From the NCBI GenBank assembly GCA_963675955.2, contig CAXXVR010000007.1, positions 620,001 to 684,000 on the forward strand: a DNA stretch of 64,000 nucleotides, written 5' to 3'. This DNA comes from Desulfocicer sp963675955 (GTDB taxonomy: Bacteria > Desulfobacterota > Desulfobacteria > Desulfobacterales > Desulfobacteraceae). Every line of letters begins with the position of its first letter. Position 1 is the stretch's first letter. The position numbers and the translations under genes are program-made. This document shows, piece by piece, positions 52,019 through 59,951 of the stretch. The notes beneath the pieces are model-generated. The model did no database searches and had not been told where the DNA came from. It saw nothing but the letters and a program-made list of their open reading frames with translations.

Positions 52019-52588
52019 TTAACCAAAGACCTTGAGCATAAGTCTGACAATCGTCTCCACCGAAGTTTTATCTGTTCCCAGCAAAACCTGGAGGATGAAT
52101 CCATCCACCACTGCCACAATAAATCTGGATTTTTCCGACACATCAATGTGAGACCCCGGCATGTGGGAATGGGCCTGGTCAACCATGGCAAACCATTGGG
52201 CATATGTTTTTTGAAATCTTTTCTTTAATGAGGTATTGCCGGACACGGCCTCCCGTACCAAGTACAGATGAAGGCGACTTCGGGCTTCAGAGGTGAGCAG
52301 AATTTCAAAAAATGCTGTGAGCAGACTTTCCCAGGAAGGGGATGCCTCATTTTCAATCATGGCAAACAATTCCGTGGAAATTCGCTCCATGTGAAAATCT
52401 GCAATATCAAAAATCAGGTCATTTTTACTGGCATAGTAATAATACAGGGTACCCTTACTCAGTCCGGAGGCCTTTGCAATCCGAGCAAGCGTAATTTTAT
52501 CAACCCCTTGCTCGCCAATAATATTCATGGCCGTATCCATAATTTTCTGACGATTATCCAGACCGGACCCCTTGGCTGTTTTTGCCAT
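52019..52588 (-). CDS. TetR family transcriptional regulator
   Basis: About 189 residues from the second ATG of the ATGATG pair (52588), with AGGAGG directly before. The N-terminal helix-turn-helix is typical (ITLARIAKASGLSKGTLYYYYASKNDLIFDI, residues about 30-60). The C-terminal ligand domain ends with SRFIVAVVDGFILQVLLG. It is the last gene of the minus-strand aldehyde/alcohol operon, whose promoter carries a 34-bp palindrome of the kind TetR proteins bind. Autoregulation of the whole operon is therefore likely. The start codon overlaps the stop of the ferredoxin gene. Confidence 0.9.
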   Translation of the reverse strand: MAKTAKGSGLDNRQKIMDTAMNIIGEQGVDKITLARIAKASGLSKGTLYYYYASKNDLIFDIADFHMERISTELFAMIENEASPSWESLLTAFFEILLTSEARSRLHLYLVREAVSGNTSLKKRFQKTYAQWFAMVDQAHSHMPGSHIDVSEKSRFIVAVVDGFILQVLLGTDKTSVETIVRLMLKVFG

Positions 52589-53031
52589 CATACCTCCTGT
52601 GGTGCGGCTTCTGATTTCACCCTGGCCGTCATGGTAATGGCTGCCACTGGGCAGTCTTTTGCACAAAACCCGCATCCCATGCAAACGGATGCATCCGTTA
52701 ATATCGGAAATACATGGGGATTATTTTTTTTCTGCAGTGTCTTATCCAGCGCCCCTGCCGGACAGACATCAATACAGATACCACAGGACATGCAGGTATC
52801 CAGATCAATAACCGGCTGTTCCCAATCCTTTTTTTTAACCTGAATGGCTGTTATACCAAAAGCATCTTTCACGGCTGCAACCGGACAGACCCTTCCACAG
52901 GCACCACATTCAATGCACAGATCCACATCAATGGTATGGGCTTCTTTTTTTTCACCGCTGATGGCCGTGGACGGACAAATTCTCCTGCACGCCTGACAGC
53001 CAATACAATCGGTGGTAATAGAATATGCCAT
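52588..53031 (-). CDS. Four-cluster [4Fe-4S] ferredoxin
   Basis: 147 residues from the ATG at 53031 (AAGGAGAAATATA before it). Four CxxCxxCxxxCP motifs are visible: CIGCQACRRICP, CIECGACGRVCP, CMSCGICIDVCP and CMGCGFCAKDCP, giving up to four [4Fe-4S] clusters in two ferredoxin-like halves. It probably takes electrons from the aldehyde ferredoxin oxidoreductase encoded 43 bp upstream. It is cytoplasmic, with no signal peptide. Confidence 0.9.
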   Translation of the reverse strand: MAYSITTDCIGCQACRRICPSTAISGEKKEAHTIDVDLCIECGACGRVCPVAAVKDAFGITAIQVKKKDWEQPVIDLDTCMSCGICIDVCPAGALDKTLQKKNNPHVFPILTDASVCMGCGFCAKDCPVAAITMTARVKSEAAPQEV

Positions 53032-53074
53032 TATATTTCTCCTTGTCGTCACTCCTGATTTTTCCTGTTGATCC

Positions 53075-55039
53075 CTATGAAATGGAAGCGACCTTATCAA
53101 TGATCTCTTTGGAAGGAAATCCGGTGTCTTTATCCCATCCGAACAGCACCCAGTAATCCTTCATCAACGAGTCAACATCCACCTTGCATCCCTTGTTTGC
53201 CCCTTTTGTCTGTGCAGGAATACCCAGAAGCCGGTCACTGATTTTATTGTCCCCGGGAAAAATACCGTGTTTTATATTAAAGGCCTGTTTCAAGTTCTGG
53301 ATATTTCCCCCCACATCCAGATATTCATCCGGCGTTAACTGCCAGCCCGTGGCGGCATTGAGCCAGTCAAATATCCGAATGCGCTTTGCTCCTAAAAATG
53401 CACCGAACAGACAGACACCGGCGCCGTTCATCACATTGGTATATTCGGAAATAATCTTGCTTTTCCGGGCATGGTTGATATCTTTTTTGTATTTGCTGCT
53501 CTTCATGAACATCAGACCGATCCTGGGTGCCCGTTTAACCGTTTTCCACAGCTGAAACATCTCATAATAAAGCCAGGCTCCGTTGGTGTGCCGCCCAGGT
53601 GCCGGTTCCACACTGTAATGAAGGGCAAAACCCGGGTCATTTCTTGAATCGTGCATGGACGGTTCCTGACCACCGGCATGCACAGCGATTTTATCCGCGC
53701 CTTTTCCCATGCGTTCAGCAGCCCGTTTCACACCGTCGGCTAAGACATCACCAATGCCCTGGCGGGTGATCATTTTTTCAATTAAATATTGAATGGCCTG
53801 GGGATCTCCCCATTTCAGTTCCACACCATCGGTATCTTTGGTGGTGATAATCCCCTTTTCAAAGCACTCAAATGCAAAAGCCACCGCATGACCGGCTGAG
53901 ATCGTATCCATACCGGCCCGGTTCAACAGCTCATTGAGATAAAAAATCGTATCCATATCCTGGTTCATGACAAACCCGCCAAAGGAAAGCACGGTCTCGT
54001 ATTCAGGTTTATGGGTTTCTTTAAATCTACCCTTTGTTTTGCAGATACCGCCACACCCCAGGGGGCAGGAGTAACAATGAAATTTCGCGGTTTCTTTTTT
54101 AATAAATACATCGGGATTGGAACTTCTGCTTTTAAAAAATCCCCAGTCCGCACTGGAACCATTCCAGTTTTTAATGGGTGCATCCCCCATTTCAACACTG
54201 GTCTGATTCATGGAGACGGTGCCCCATTTTCGAAGCAATATTTTATACAGCAACCCATCCTGGGTGACCGCCCAGGGCATGATCCGAATGAGCGCACCCA
54301 ATGGAGCGGTGAGAAATCCCGGTAAAAACGGGGGTTGAAACTGCACCCATTTATTGCAGATCCGGCTTAACCGTTTTATTTCATGGGGGTTATAGGCCAC
54401 AATGCGCCGGGTACCTGCCAGCACCAGGGCCTTGAGATTTTTTGATCCCATGACGGCACCGAGGCCCGAACGTGCGGCCATGCGGCCCTTGTCCGTGGAG
54501 ACCCCGGACATGAATGAACATTTTTCACCGGCCGGACCAATACAGGCAACCCGGGTTTTCCTGCTGTTACTTTGCTCAATCAGCTGGGTTTCCGTTTCCA
54601 CGGCATCTTTGCCCCACAGATCAGTGGCATCTCTTAATTCTGCCGTGGCATCATCCACATACAGATAGACCGGATGGGGGCTGATGCCTTTAAAAAAGAT
54701 CCCATCCACCCCGCACCGCTTAATGGCAGGGGAAAAATTTCCACCGCAGTTGGCCTCCCCCCAGCCTCCGGTTAAGGGAGATTTTCCCGTAATCATCCAT
54801 CGGCCGGTGAAAAGAGAACCGGTCCCGGTGAGAAGCCCGGACACAAACCCCAGCATATTATCCGGTCCCAGGGGATCTGCATGGGCGGGAATGCCATGGT
54901 ACAAGATGTGTACGGCAAGCCCCATGCCGGATAAAAAAGATTCATACACGGCATGGGAAACCGGCTGGATATCGACGGTCCCCACAGAAAGATCTACCAT
55001 CATGATTTTACCCATGTACCCTTTTCGCATTGGATTCAT
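53075..55039 (-). CDS. Aldehyde:ferredoxin oxidoreductase
   Basis: 654 residues from the ATG at 55039 (AAGGAGAAAGACG before it). AOR family: a tungsto- or molybdo-bispterin enzyme with one [4Fe-4S] cluster that oxidises aldehydes to acids, or reduces acids. Recognisable parts are MVDLSVGTVDIQP, WMITGKSPLTGGWGEANCGG, ACIGPAGEKCSFMSGVS, ARSGLGAVMGSKNLKAL, the cluster ligands CYSCPLGCGGICK with the last Cys in GVCLFGAF, and HAGGQEPSMHDSRNDPGFAL. It shares an operon with iron alcohol dehydrogenases and a ferredoxin, consistent with an alcohol-aldehyde-acid route. Confidence 0.92.
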   Translation of the reverse strand: MNPMRKGYMGKIMMVDLSVGTVDIQPVSHAVYESFLSGMGLAVHILYHGIPAHADPLGPDNMLGFVSGLLTGTGSLFTGRWMITGKSPLTGGWGEANCGGNFSPAIKRCGVDGIFFKGISPHPVYLYVDDATAELRDATDLWGKDAVETETQLIEQSNSRKTRVACIGPAGEKCSFMSGVSTDKGRMAARSGLGAVMGSKNLKALVLAGTRRIVAYNPHEIKRLSRICNKWVQFQPPFLPGFLTAPLGALIRIMPWAVTQDGLLYKILLRKWGTVSMNQTSVEMGDAPIKNWNGSSADWGFFKSRSSNPDVFIKKETAKFHCYSCPLGCGGICKTKGRFKETHKPEYETVLSFGGFVMNQDMDTIFYLNELLNRAGMDTISAGHAVAFAFECFEKGIITTKDTDGVELKWGDPQAIQYLIEKMITRQGIGDVLADGVKRAAERMGKGADKIAVHAGGQEPSMHDSRNDPGFALHYSVEPAPGRHTNGAWLYYEMFQLWKTVKRAPRIGLMFMKSSKYKKDINHARKSKIISEYTNVMNGAGVCLFGAFLGAKRIRIFDWLNAATGWQLTPDEYLDVGGNIQNLKQAFNIKHGIFPGDNKISDRLLGIPAQTKGANKGCKVDVDSLMKDYWVLFGWDKDTGFPSKEIIDKVASIS

Positions 55040-55050
55040 CGTCTTTCTCC

Positions 55051-56298
55051 TTAACCCATTTTTATTTTGGATCTGTCCAGGGGGATACCTTCCCATGCGG
55101 CTCTGGCCACCATGAGCCAGTCATCATAATCGGTATCTTCCGGGTTATAAAAGGCGGCACCGTCTCCCAGGGCCGTTAAGGCAATGTCTGCCAGTCTCTC
55201 TTCCGGAACCTGCCTGTTTCCGTTCTTATCTTTCATATCTTTAAAGCAGGTGGCATGCATTCCGTTGGTGGCGGTGCAAAGATCCTGGTTAAACTTCCGA
55301 ATCCAGGCAATGGTTTCAACAGCCCTCTGGTCCTCGGGTGTTGTGGCATACACATCCGGGCCTGCCAGAACAAATAAAAGTTTACCCAGCTGCTCTTCAA
55401 TTTTATGAAAATTATACTCCAGACCATAGGGTAACAGGATGGCCATGCAGTTACCGTGGGGGATATGACACACGGAACCAAATGAATGTCCCAGGGCATG
55501 GACCATACCCACCATGGAGTTGGAAAATGCAATGCCGGCAAGGGTGGCGGCCGTGGCAAGGGCAAGACGTCCCTCTTTGCTGGAAGGGTTTAAAATAACA
55601 TCGGGCAAATGGGTTTTGATAAGGCCCATGGCTTCTCTGGCATGGGCATCGCTTAATGGATTTTTACTGAGCATGGTACTTGCTTCCACTGCATGGGCCA
55701 TGGCATCCATGCCCGTTGCCGCTGTGATATGCGGCGGCAGGGTCAGGGTCATTCGCGAATCAACAATGGCGACATCGGGAAGCAGAAAATAAGAACCAAA
55801 GGCCATTTTCCGGTTCTTTTCATGATCGGCAATCACGGCAATCATGGTTACTTCAGAACCGGTTCCAGCGGTTGTGGGAACGGCGATCAAGGGTTTAAGT
55901 TTCCGTTTCAGTGCCCCTGCACCGGTGAACCCCATGAGATCCTCTGCCTTTTCAGAAACAAGGATGTTGATTCCCTTTGCCGTATCCATCACCGACCCGC
56001 CCCCCAGGGCGATAATACTGTCGCACCCGGTTTCATTGTAAACATTGGCCAGACGGTTCACCACCTTCACATCCGAATCCGGGGGCACATCGTCTTCAAT
56101 GCATTGGATGGTAAGGCCATTTTTCACCGCCTGAACCAGAATGTCCACAAGCCCGGCCGCCTTAACACCCCTGTCAGTTAAAATCATGGGGTTATTCGCT
56201 CCCATGGCCGATAAAAGATCAGGGATTTTTTCCAGAGCATCGTGGCCGGCTACGATATTTACGCGACAACAGAACTCGTAATAATCGGGTATATACAT
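55051..56298 (-). CDS. Iron-containing alcohol dehydrogenase
   Basis: 415 residues from the ATG at 56298 (AAAGGAGAAAGTC before it). Group III NAD(P)-dependent dehydrogenase with dinucleotide motif GGGSVMDTAKG and complete metal ligands: Asp and His in TGMDAMAHAVEA, then His and His in VHALGHSFG and CHIPHGNCM. The helix SKNPLSDAHAREA follows as usual. It interconverts an alcohol and an aldehyde, feeding the AOR encoded 12 bp downstream. Confidence 0.93.
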   Translation of the reverse strand: MYIPDYYEFCCRVNIVAGHDALEKIPDLLSAMGANNPMILTDRGVKAAGLVDILVQAVKNGLTIQCIEDDVPPDSDVKVVNRLANVYNETGCDSIIALGGGSVMDTAKGINILVSEKAEDLMGFTGAGALKRKLKPLIAVPTTAGTGSEVTMIAVIADHEKNRKMAFGSYFLLPDVAIVDSRMTLTLPPHITAATGMDAMAHAVEASTMLSKNPLSDAHAREAMGLIKTHLPDVILNPSSKEGRLALATAATLAGIAFSNSMVGMVHALGHSFGSVCHIPHGNCMAILLPYGLEYNFHKIEEQLGKLLFVLAGPDVYATTPEDQRAVETIAWIRKFNQDLCTATNGMHATCFKDMKDKNGNRQVPEERLADIALTALGDGAAFYNPEDTDYDDWLMVARAAWEGIPLDRSKIKMG

Positions 56299-56309
56299 GA
56301 CTTTCTCCT

Positions 56310-57530
56310 TTATCCCTGTTTCACTGGCTGCCCATAAAGGCAATGATCCAGAACCGCTTTGAGTGTATCTGTTTCAACCAACGTCTCCTGCCGGCAGAGT
56401 GCTTTGAAATAATTATCAACACCAGCGGTATCCAGACCTGCGTCTGCCAGGGTTCTGGGTATGGCCCCACGGCTCAAGCCATACAACTTATTGAGGATAT
56501 TTCGAAGGGTCTGGATGGCGACAACTGCCCGTTGACGGGATGGGATGGTGCAAAATTCATCCTGACCCACCAGGCTCAGCAAAAGGGGGTCCAGATCTGA
56601 ATCCATGGTGGAAAAAAGTTCAAGTATGGCGGGCAGTACAATTAACATGGCCTGGCCAGGAGCAGCTGAGCATGAGATGGGTATGGCATTGCCTATTTTA
56701 AAAGCCATCAATGATGGATTATTGGCTAAGAGGTATCCGGTAACAACCGAGGCATGTACCAGGCATGCCAGAGGATGCCGATCTTTTTTGTCACTGGGAA
56801 AATAGACTGTCTCTGAATAAGCCTCCCTATTGAGCAATGTAAAAAGCGGGTCCATGGCCAGACCCGCAGCTGTGGCGGCATAGGCTCTGGCCGGCGGATT
56901 TTTTGACAGGGCCAGGGTTTCCCAGGAGACCGCCAGACAGGTTAAAGCCCCATTAACAATATTTTTAAGTGTATCCCGGGCCAGTATGCGTTGATCTATC
57001 AATGCCATATCCGGAGCAAGGGCGGGGAGATTAAAGCGCTTACCATTAAACCGGGCAGTGCAATCTGTTTCCCGGCCGCTTCCGACACTGGTGGGTACAT
57101 AGATAAAGGGCATTAAGGCGGGCGAACCCAAGGTGTAATCAACTGTGTGATCAATGGATCTTTTCAATGCCTCCGGTCCCATTGACACCGCCATATTCAA
57201 GGCTTTTGCCAGGTCAACCACCCGCTTGCCGCCCATGGCGATGATGCTGTCAAACCCTTTGTCTGTGAACAGTTGATAACAGCTTTTCAGTGTTTCCATA
57301 TCACAAGAGCGCTCCCGGTCCAGGGGCGGATAAATACCAAGGGTCATGCCTGATTCCCTGAACGCCTCTATCAGGGGTTTTGTGCAATTTGAGTCTGCAG
57401 CCCCAATGTCTTGGAAAACAAAGGGCTTTTTTGCCCCCATGTTGGACAGGTCAAAGGGCAGATGCTCCAGCGCACTCTTTCCAAAACTGGTTTTGGTACG
57501 ACATAAAAAGGTAAACTTGGTTGCTTTCAT
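56310..57530 (-). CDS. Iron alcohol dehydrogenase paralogue lacking metal ligands (probable pseudoenzyme)
   Basis: 406 residues from the ATG at 57530 (GAGGTGGGT before it), with the same fold and spacing as its neighbour (LSKNPPARAYA aligns with LSKNPLSDAHA). The dinucleotide motif GGGS is GGKR, the Asp/His pair of GMDAMAHA is replaced by GALTCLAVS, and both later histidines are absent (GNAIPISCSAAPGQAM). All four metal ligands are therefore lost while the frame stays open. A structural, regulatory or different catalytic role is possible. It ends 12 bp before the active paralogue's start. Confidence 0.8.
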   Translation of the reverse strand: MKATKFTFLCRTKTSFGKSALEHLPFDLSNMGAKKPFVFQDIGAADSNCTKPLIEAFRESGMTLGIYPPLDRERSCDMETLKSCYQLFTDKGFDSIIAMGGKRVVDLAKALNMAVSMGPEALKRSIDHTVDYTLGSPALMPFIYVPTSVGSGRETDCTARFNGKRFNLPALAPDMALIDQRILARDTLKNIVNGALTCLAVSWETLALSKNPPARAYAATAAGLAMDPLFTLLNREAYSETVYFPSDKKDRHPLACLVHASVVTGYLLANNPSLMAFKIGNAIPISCSAAPGQAMLIVLPAILELFSTMDSDLDPLLLSLVGQDEFCTIPSRQRAVVAIQTLRNILNKLYGLSRGAIPRTLADAGLDTAGVDNYFKALCRQETLVETDTLKAVLDHCLYGQPVKQG

Positions 57531-57546
57531 ACCCACCTCTCCTCTT

Positions 57547-58077
57547 TTAAAATCCAATAATGGTTCTGATTAAAACCAGTGCCCGGTCCAGGGTATGACG
57601 CTTTAATGACCACCGGGGGTAGCGTTTAATGGCCAACCTGGCAATGAATTTCGGCAACAGGTAAACCTGTACAATATCCAAAATTCTGACGGCGGCACAT
57701 GCCGGCGGGACATCACCGCTGACGCACATCCGATCCTGGGAAATGGCTGTGGGCGTACTTTCCACAAAGGTAAACAAAAGGAAAAAATGGGCCATACTTT
57801 TCAGGGTCATCTCAAGATCCACCGGCTGTTTTTCAATGTCAGACCCCAGGTATTTTCCCCTTCCCTGGTCGTCTTTTCCAATGATCATGCAGGCTCCATG
57901 GGGAAATGCCCCCAGGGAAAAGGTGTAATTATCCGGCATGGAATCAAACTCTTTTTTCACCTGTTTATCCACCCGGGATGCAGCCTGGATGGCCCGCCCC
58001 ACAAACCAGAGCATGATGGAAAGATAAATTCGCTGGAAAATTCTTTTTCTGGGTTTTACTTCAATAAAGGTATCCAT
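57547..58077 (-). CDS. Protein of unknown function, first gene of the AOR operon
   Basis: 176 residues with AGGAGG before the ATG at 58077. A basic N-terminal helix (RKRIFQRIYLSIMLWFVGRAIQ) could bind membrane. The centre (FSLGAFPHGACMIIGKDD, then a SMAHFFLLFTF segment) resembles the fold pattern of SCP2-like lipid-binding domains, but I cannot assign it. The C-terminus is basic (RYPRWSLKRHTLDRA). It overlaps no other gene and lies 17 bp upstream of the degenerate dehydrogenase. A lipid- or hydrophobic-substrate-handling role would fit an alcohol/aldehyde operon; this is inference. Confidence 0.65.
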   Translation of the reverse strand: MDTFIEVKPRKRIFQRIYLSIMLWFVGRAIQAASRVDKQVKKEFDSMPDNYTFSLGAFPHGACMIIGKDDQGRGKYLGSDIEKQPVDLEMTLKSMAHFFLLFTFVESTPTAISQDRMCVSGDVPPACAAVRILDIVQVYLLPKFIARLAIKRYPRWSLKRHTLDRALVLIRTIIGF

Positions 58078-58106
58078 ATGCCTCCTGAAAATTAAAACGG
58101 GGAAAG

Positions 58107-58166
58107 AATCGTCAGTCGGTCAGTTGACTGACTGACGATTAAAACTGTTTTTCCAGATTTCGTCAA
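58107..58166 (-). promoter_or_regulatory. Promoter with overlapping 34-bp palindromic operator of the AOR operon
   Basis: On the minus strand TTGACG (58161-58166), a 17-bp spacer and TTTAAT (58138-58143) form a promoter. A palindrome at 58107-58140 starts inside the -10: arms AATCGTCAGTC and GACTGACGATT are perfect, and the inner part GTCAGTCGGTCA/TGACTGACTGAC mismatches once around a 2-bp centre. The layout is that of a TetR-type repressor blocking initiation, and a TetR gene closes the operon. Confidence 0.85.
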
Positions 58167-58315
58167 GGTTTTTGTTTGAGTGGAGAGTTGGTACCCCTGG
58201 ACGGACTCATCACTTTCAGATATCACGCTATTTTTTTTATTTTCAAAAAGCTTGTAATCCCACGAGTTCATGGATACGCTTATAATAAGGACAAACTATA
58301 CGCAAAATTAATAAA

Positions 58316-58924
58316 ATGATCATGGAAATTCAAATGGAAAAAAGACCGGCAGTTGGTGTGGCAGTCATTGTCATTAAAAATGGAAAGGTATTGTTGGGAA
58401 AACGCAAAGGTGCCCACGGTTCTGGGTCATGGGCTTTTCCCGGCGGGCACCTGGAGTTCAATGAATCCATTGAAACGTGTGCAAAAAGGGAAGTTTTTGA
58501 AGAAACGGGCATGACCATTAAGAATTTTCGGTTTGCAACAATTACCAATGATCTTTTCCACCAAAGCAACAAGCACTATGTGACCTTGTTTGTTGTCTGT
58601 GACCATAAACATGGGACTCCCCGAGTAAAGGAACCGGACAAGTGTGAAGAGTGGGCTTGGTTTTACTGGAATGAATTCCCCAAACCCATATTTTTGTCTT
58701 TAAAAAATCTCTTGCAGCAAGGATTCTCTCCTTTTTGTATAGAGGATGATTCCCCCTGTGATCCAACAATAATGGCCGCCGTTGCACCGTGGAACAAAAG
58801 ATCTTTTCCATTGACTTTCATCTCAAGGCAAGGGCATTGCGGGCACAATACATGGACCAATAGGTCTGTTTTCCGGAAAGCGCGCCTGAAACTTTGCCAT
58901 AGGCATGGCCGGAGATTTCTTTGA
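58316..58924 (+). CDS. Nudix hydrolase (NUDT15/MutT-like)
   Basis: Up to 202 residues; internal ATGs at 58322 and 58334 are equally possible starts. The complete Nudix box occurs at about residues 43-65: GGHLEFNESIETCAKREVFEETGM in this span gives Gx5Ex7REVFEETG. The C-terminal half of a normal enzyme (about 145 residues, ending around KNLLQQG) is followed by 55 residues that read poorly and overlap a minus-strand frame, so the original stop may have been lost. It hydrolyses a nucleoside diphosphate derivative; the substrate cannot be told. Confidence 0.8.
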   Translation: MIMEIQMEKRPAVGVAVIVIKNGKVLLGKRKGAHGSGSWAFPGGHLEFNESIETCAKREVFEETGMTIKNFRFATITNDLFHQSNKHYVTLFVVCDHKHGTPRVKEPDKCEEWAWFYWNEFPKPIFLSLKNLLQQGFSPFCIEDDSPCDPTIMAAVAPWNKRSFPLTFISRQGHCGHNTWTNRSVFRKARLKLCHRHGRRFL

Positions 58925-59075
58925 CTCTGTCGAAAATACCTTTGTCTTTTATCTGGGCGTCATACGACTTATCTTTACACTTGCTGTTGTACCAAGCGTC
59001 TTTCATTTCCTCGTAGAATTTATCCTGGCCCTTGTCTTTTTTCTCCTGCTGGTACCATTTTTCCAGGTGGCCCAT
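58818..59075 (-). CDS. Small charged protein or gene fragment
   Basis: 85 residues, Lys/Glu-rich (QEKKDKGQDKFYEEMKDAWY), ending in a SGKQTYWSMYCARN segment. The frame stays open and protein-like for about 20 further codons upstream (to 59140) with no start codon. It may therefore be the 3' fragment of a longer gene. It overlaps the tail of the Nudix frame on the other strand. No family is recognised. Confidence 0.35.
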   Translation of the reverse strand: MGHLEKWYQQEKKDKGQDKFYEEMKDAWYNSKCKDKSYDAQIKDKGIFDRVKEISGHAYGKVSGALSGKQTYWSMYCARNALALR

Positions 59076-59200
59076 GATGACTTTGTCAATTTCCTTTGAT
59101 TTTTTTGAATTTAGTTTTGGCCAGGGAGCCTGGGTGGTTCAGGAGAAAAGCCGCTAGCACCCCGGGTCGGCCTGCAGCGATCTGTGATGTGGTTCCATGC

Positions 59201-59605
59201 TTATGATGGCAAAGTCTCTATCATAGGGAATTTATGAAGATCTTTATCCCAATTTGCTTTGCTGGAAATAAAAATATGAGCTGTAGGAGTGATGGATATA
59301 TCACAATCAAGGCTTCCAGCAGGGACCACCAAAAGTTCACTGCCCATTTGAATATTTGGAAGTGCAGATCCACAAATTGAGCAAAAGGATTTGTTGTGTT
59401 GAGTTGAAGGCAAAGTAAAATTTGCGACTTTTTCCTCTCCTGATACCCATTTCAACTTGGCAGTAGAAGAAAAAAGATTGGCTCCATGAGCCGAGCCTGT
59501 ATCTTTTCGACACCGGCTACAATGACAAAGATAGAAATTATCAAAATCGCCTTCTATTTCGAAAGAGATTTCACCACAAAGGCATGATCCTGACTTGATA
59601 CTCAT
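59201..59605 (-). CDS. GFA family protein (CENP-V/GFA zinc domain)
   Basis: 134 residues of the glutathione-dependent formaldehyde-activating enzyme-like family (PF04828). Zinc ligands are visible: GSCLCGEISFE (two Cys), LCHCSRCRKDTGSAHG (three Cys) and SFCSICGSALP (two Cys). The length is normal. Most members have no proven activity. It is a single gene between unrelated neighbours. Confidence 0.88.
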   Translation of the reverse strand: MSIKSGSCLCGEISFEIEGDFDNFYLCHCSRCRKDTGSAHGANLFSSTAKLKWVSGEEKVANFTLPSTQHNKSFCSICGSALPNIQMGSELLVVPAGSLDCDISITPTAHIFISSKANWDKDLHKFPMIETLPS

Positions 59606-59793
59606 AATTTTAAATCCTCATGATTGTGACTGATACAGCCTGAAACCACCAAAATCACCGGTGAAATCCGGTGTATTCTGATTGTTGTTTTTTTAAGCAA
59701 GGGTCAAATAAAGACCTGACCCTTTTGTTTTTATGTTTTTATAAGGCATTTTGTAGAAGCTCTTTCAAGGTCGTTAAAAAGAACTATTTAACA

Positions 59794-59947
59794 AATAACC
59801 TAATAACGTCGTGACGCGAAAACCTAATACCGACACAACACAATAACCTAACGAAAGATTGACACAATAACCTAACAATGCTAAGACAAAATAGCCTAAC
59901 GGAGGTTTAGCACGATAACCTAACAATTACAAGCGTAGATAGGTTAA
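59794..59947 (+). repeat. Seven tandem repeats of 24-bp period upstream of the Fic gene
   Basis: The 10-mer AATAACCTAA or a close variant starts at 59794, 59818, 59842, 59866, 59890, 59914 and (degenerate, GATAGGTTAA) 59938: exactly every 24 bp. Parts of the flanking bases (ACACAATAACCTAAC) also repeat. The last copy ends 4 bp before the ATG. The remaining spacer 59606-59793 holds no gene. The array is likely an operator for the protein encoded next. Confidence 0.85.
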
Positions 59948-59951
59948 GAAA

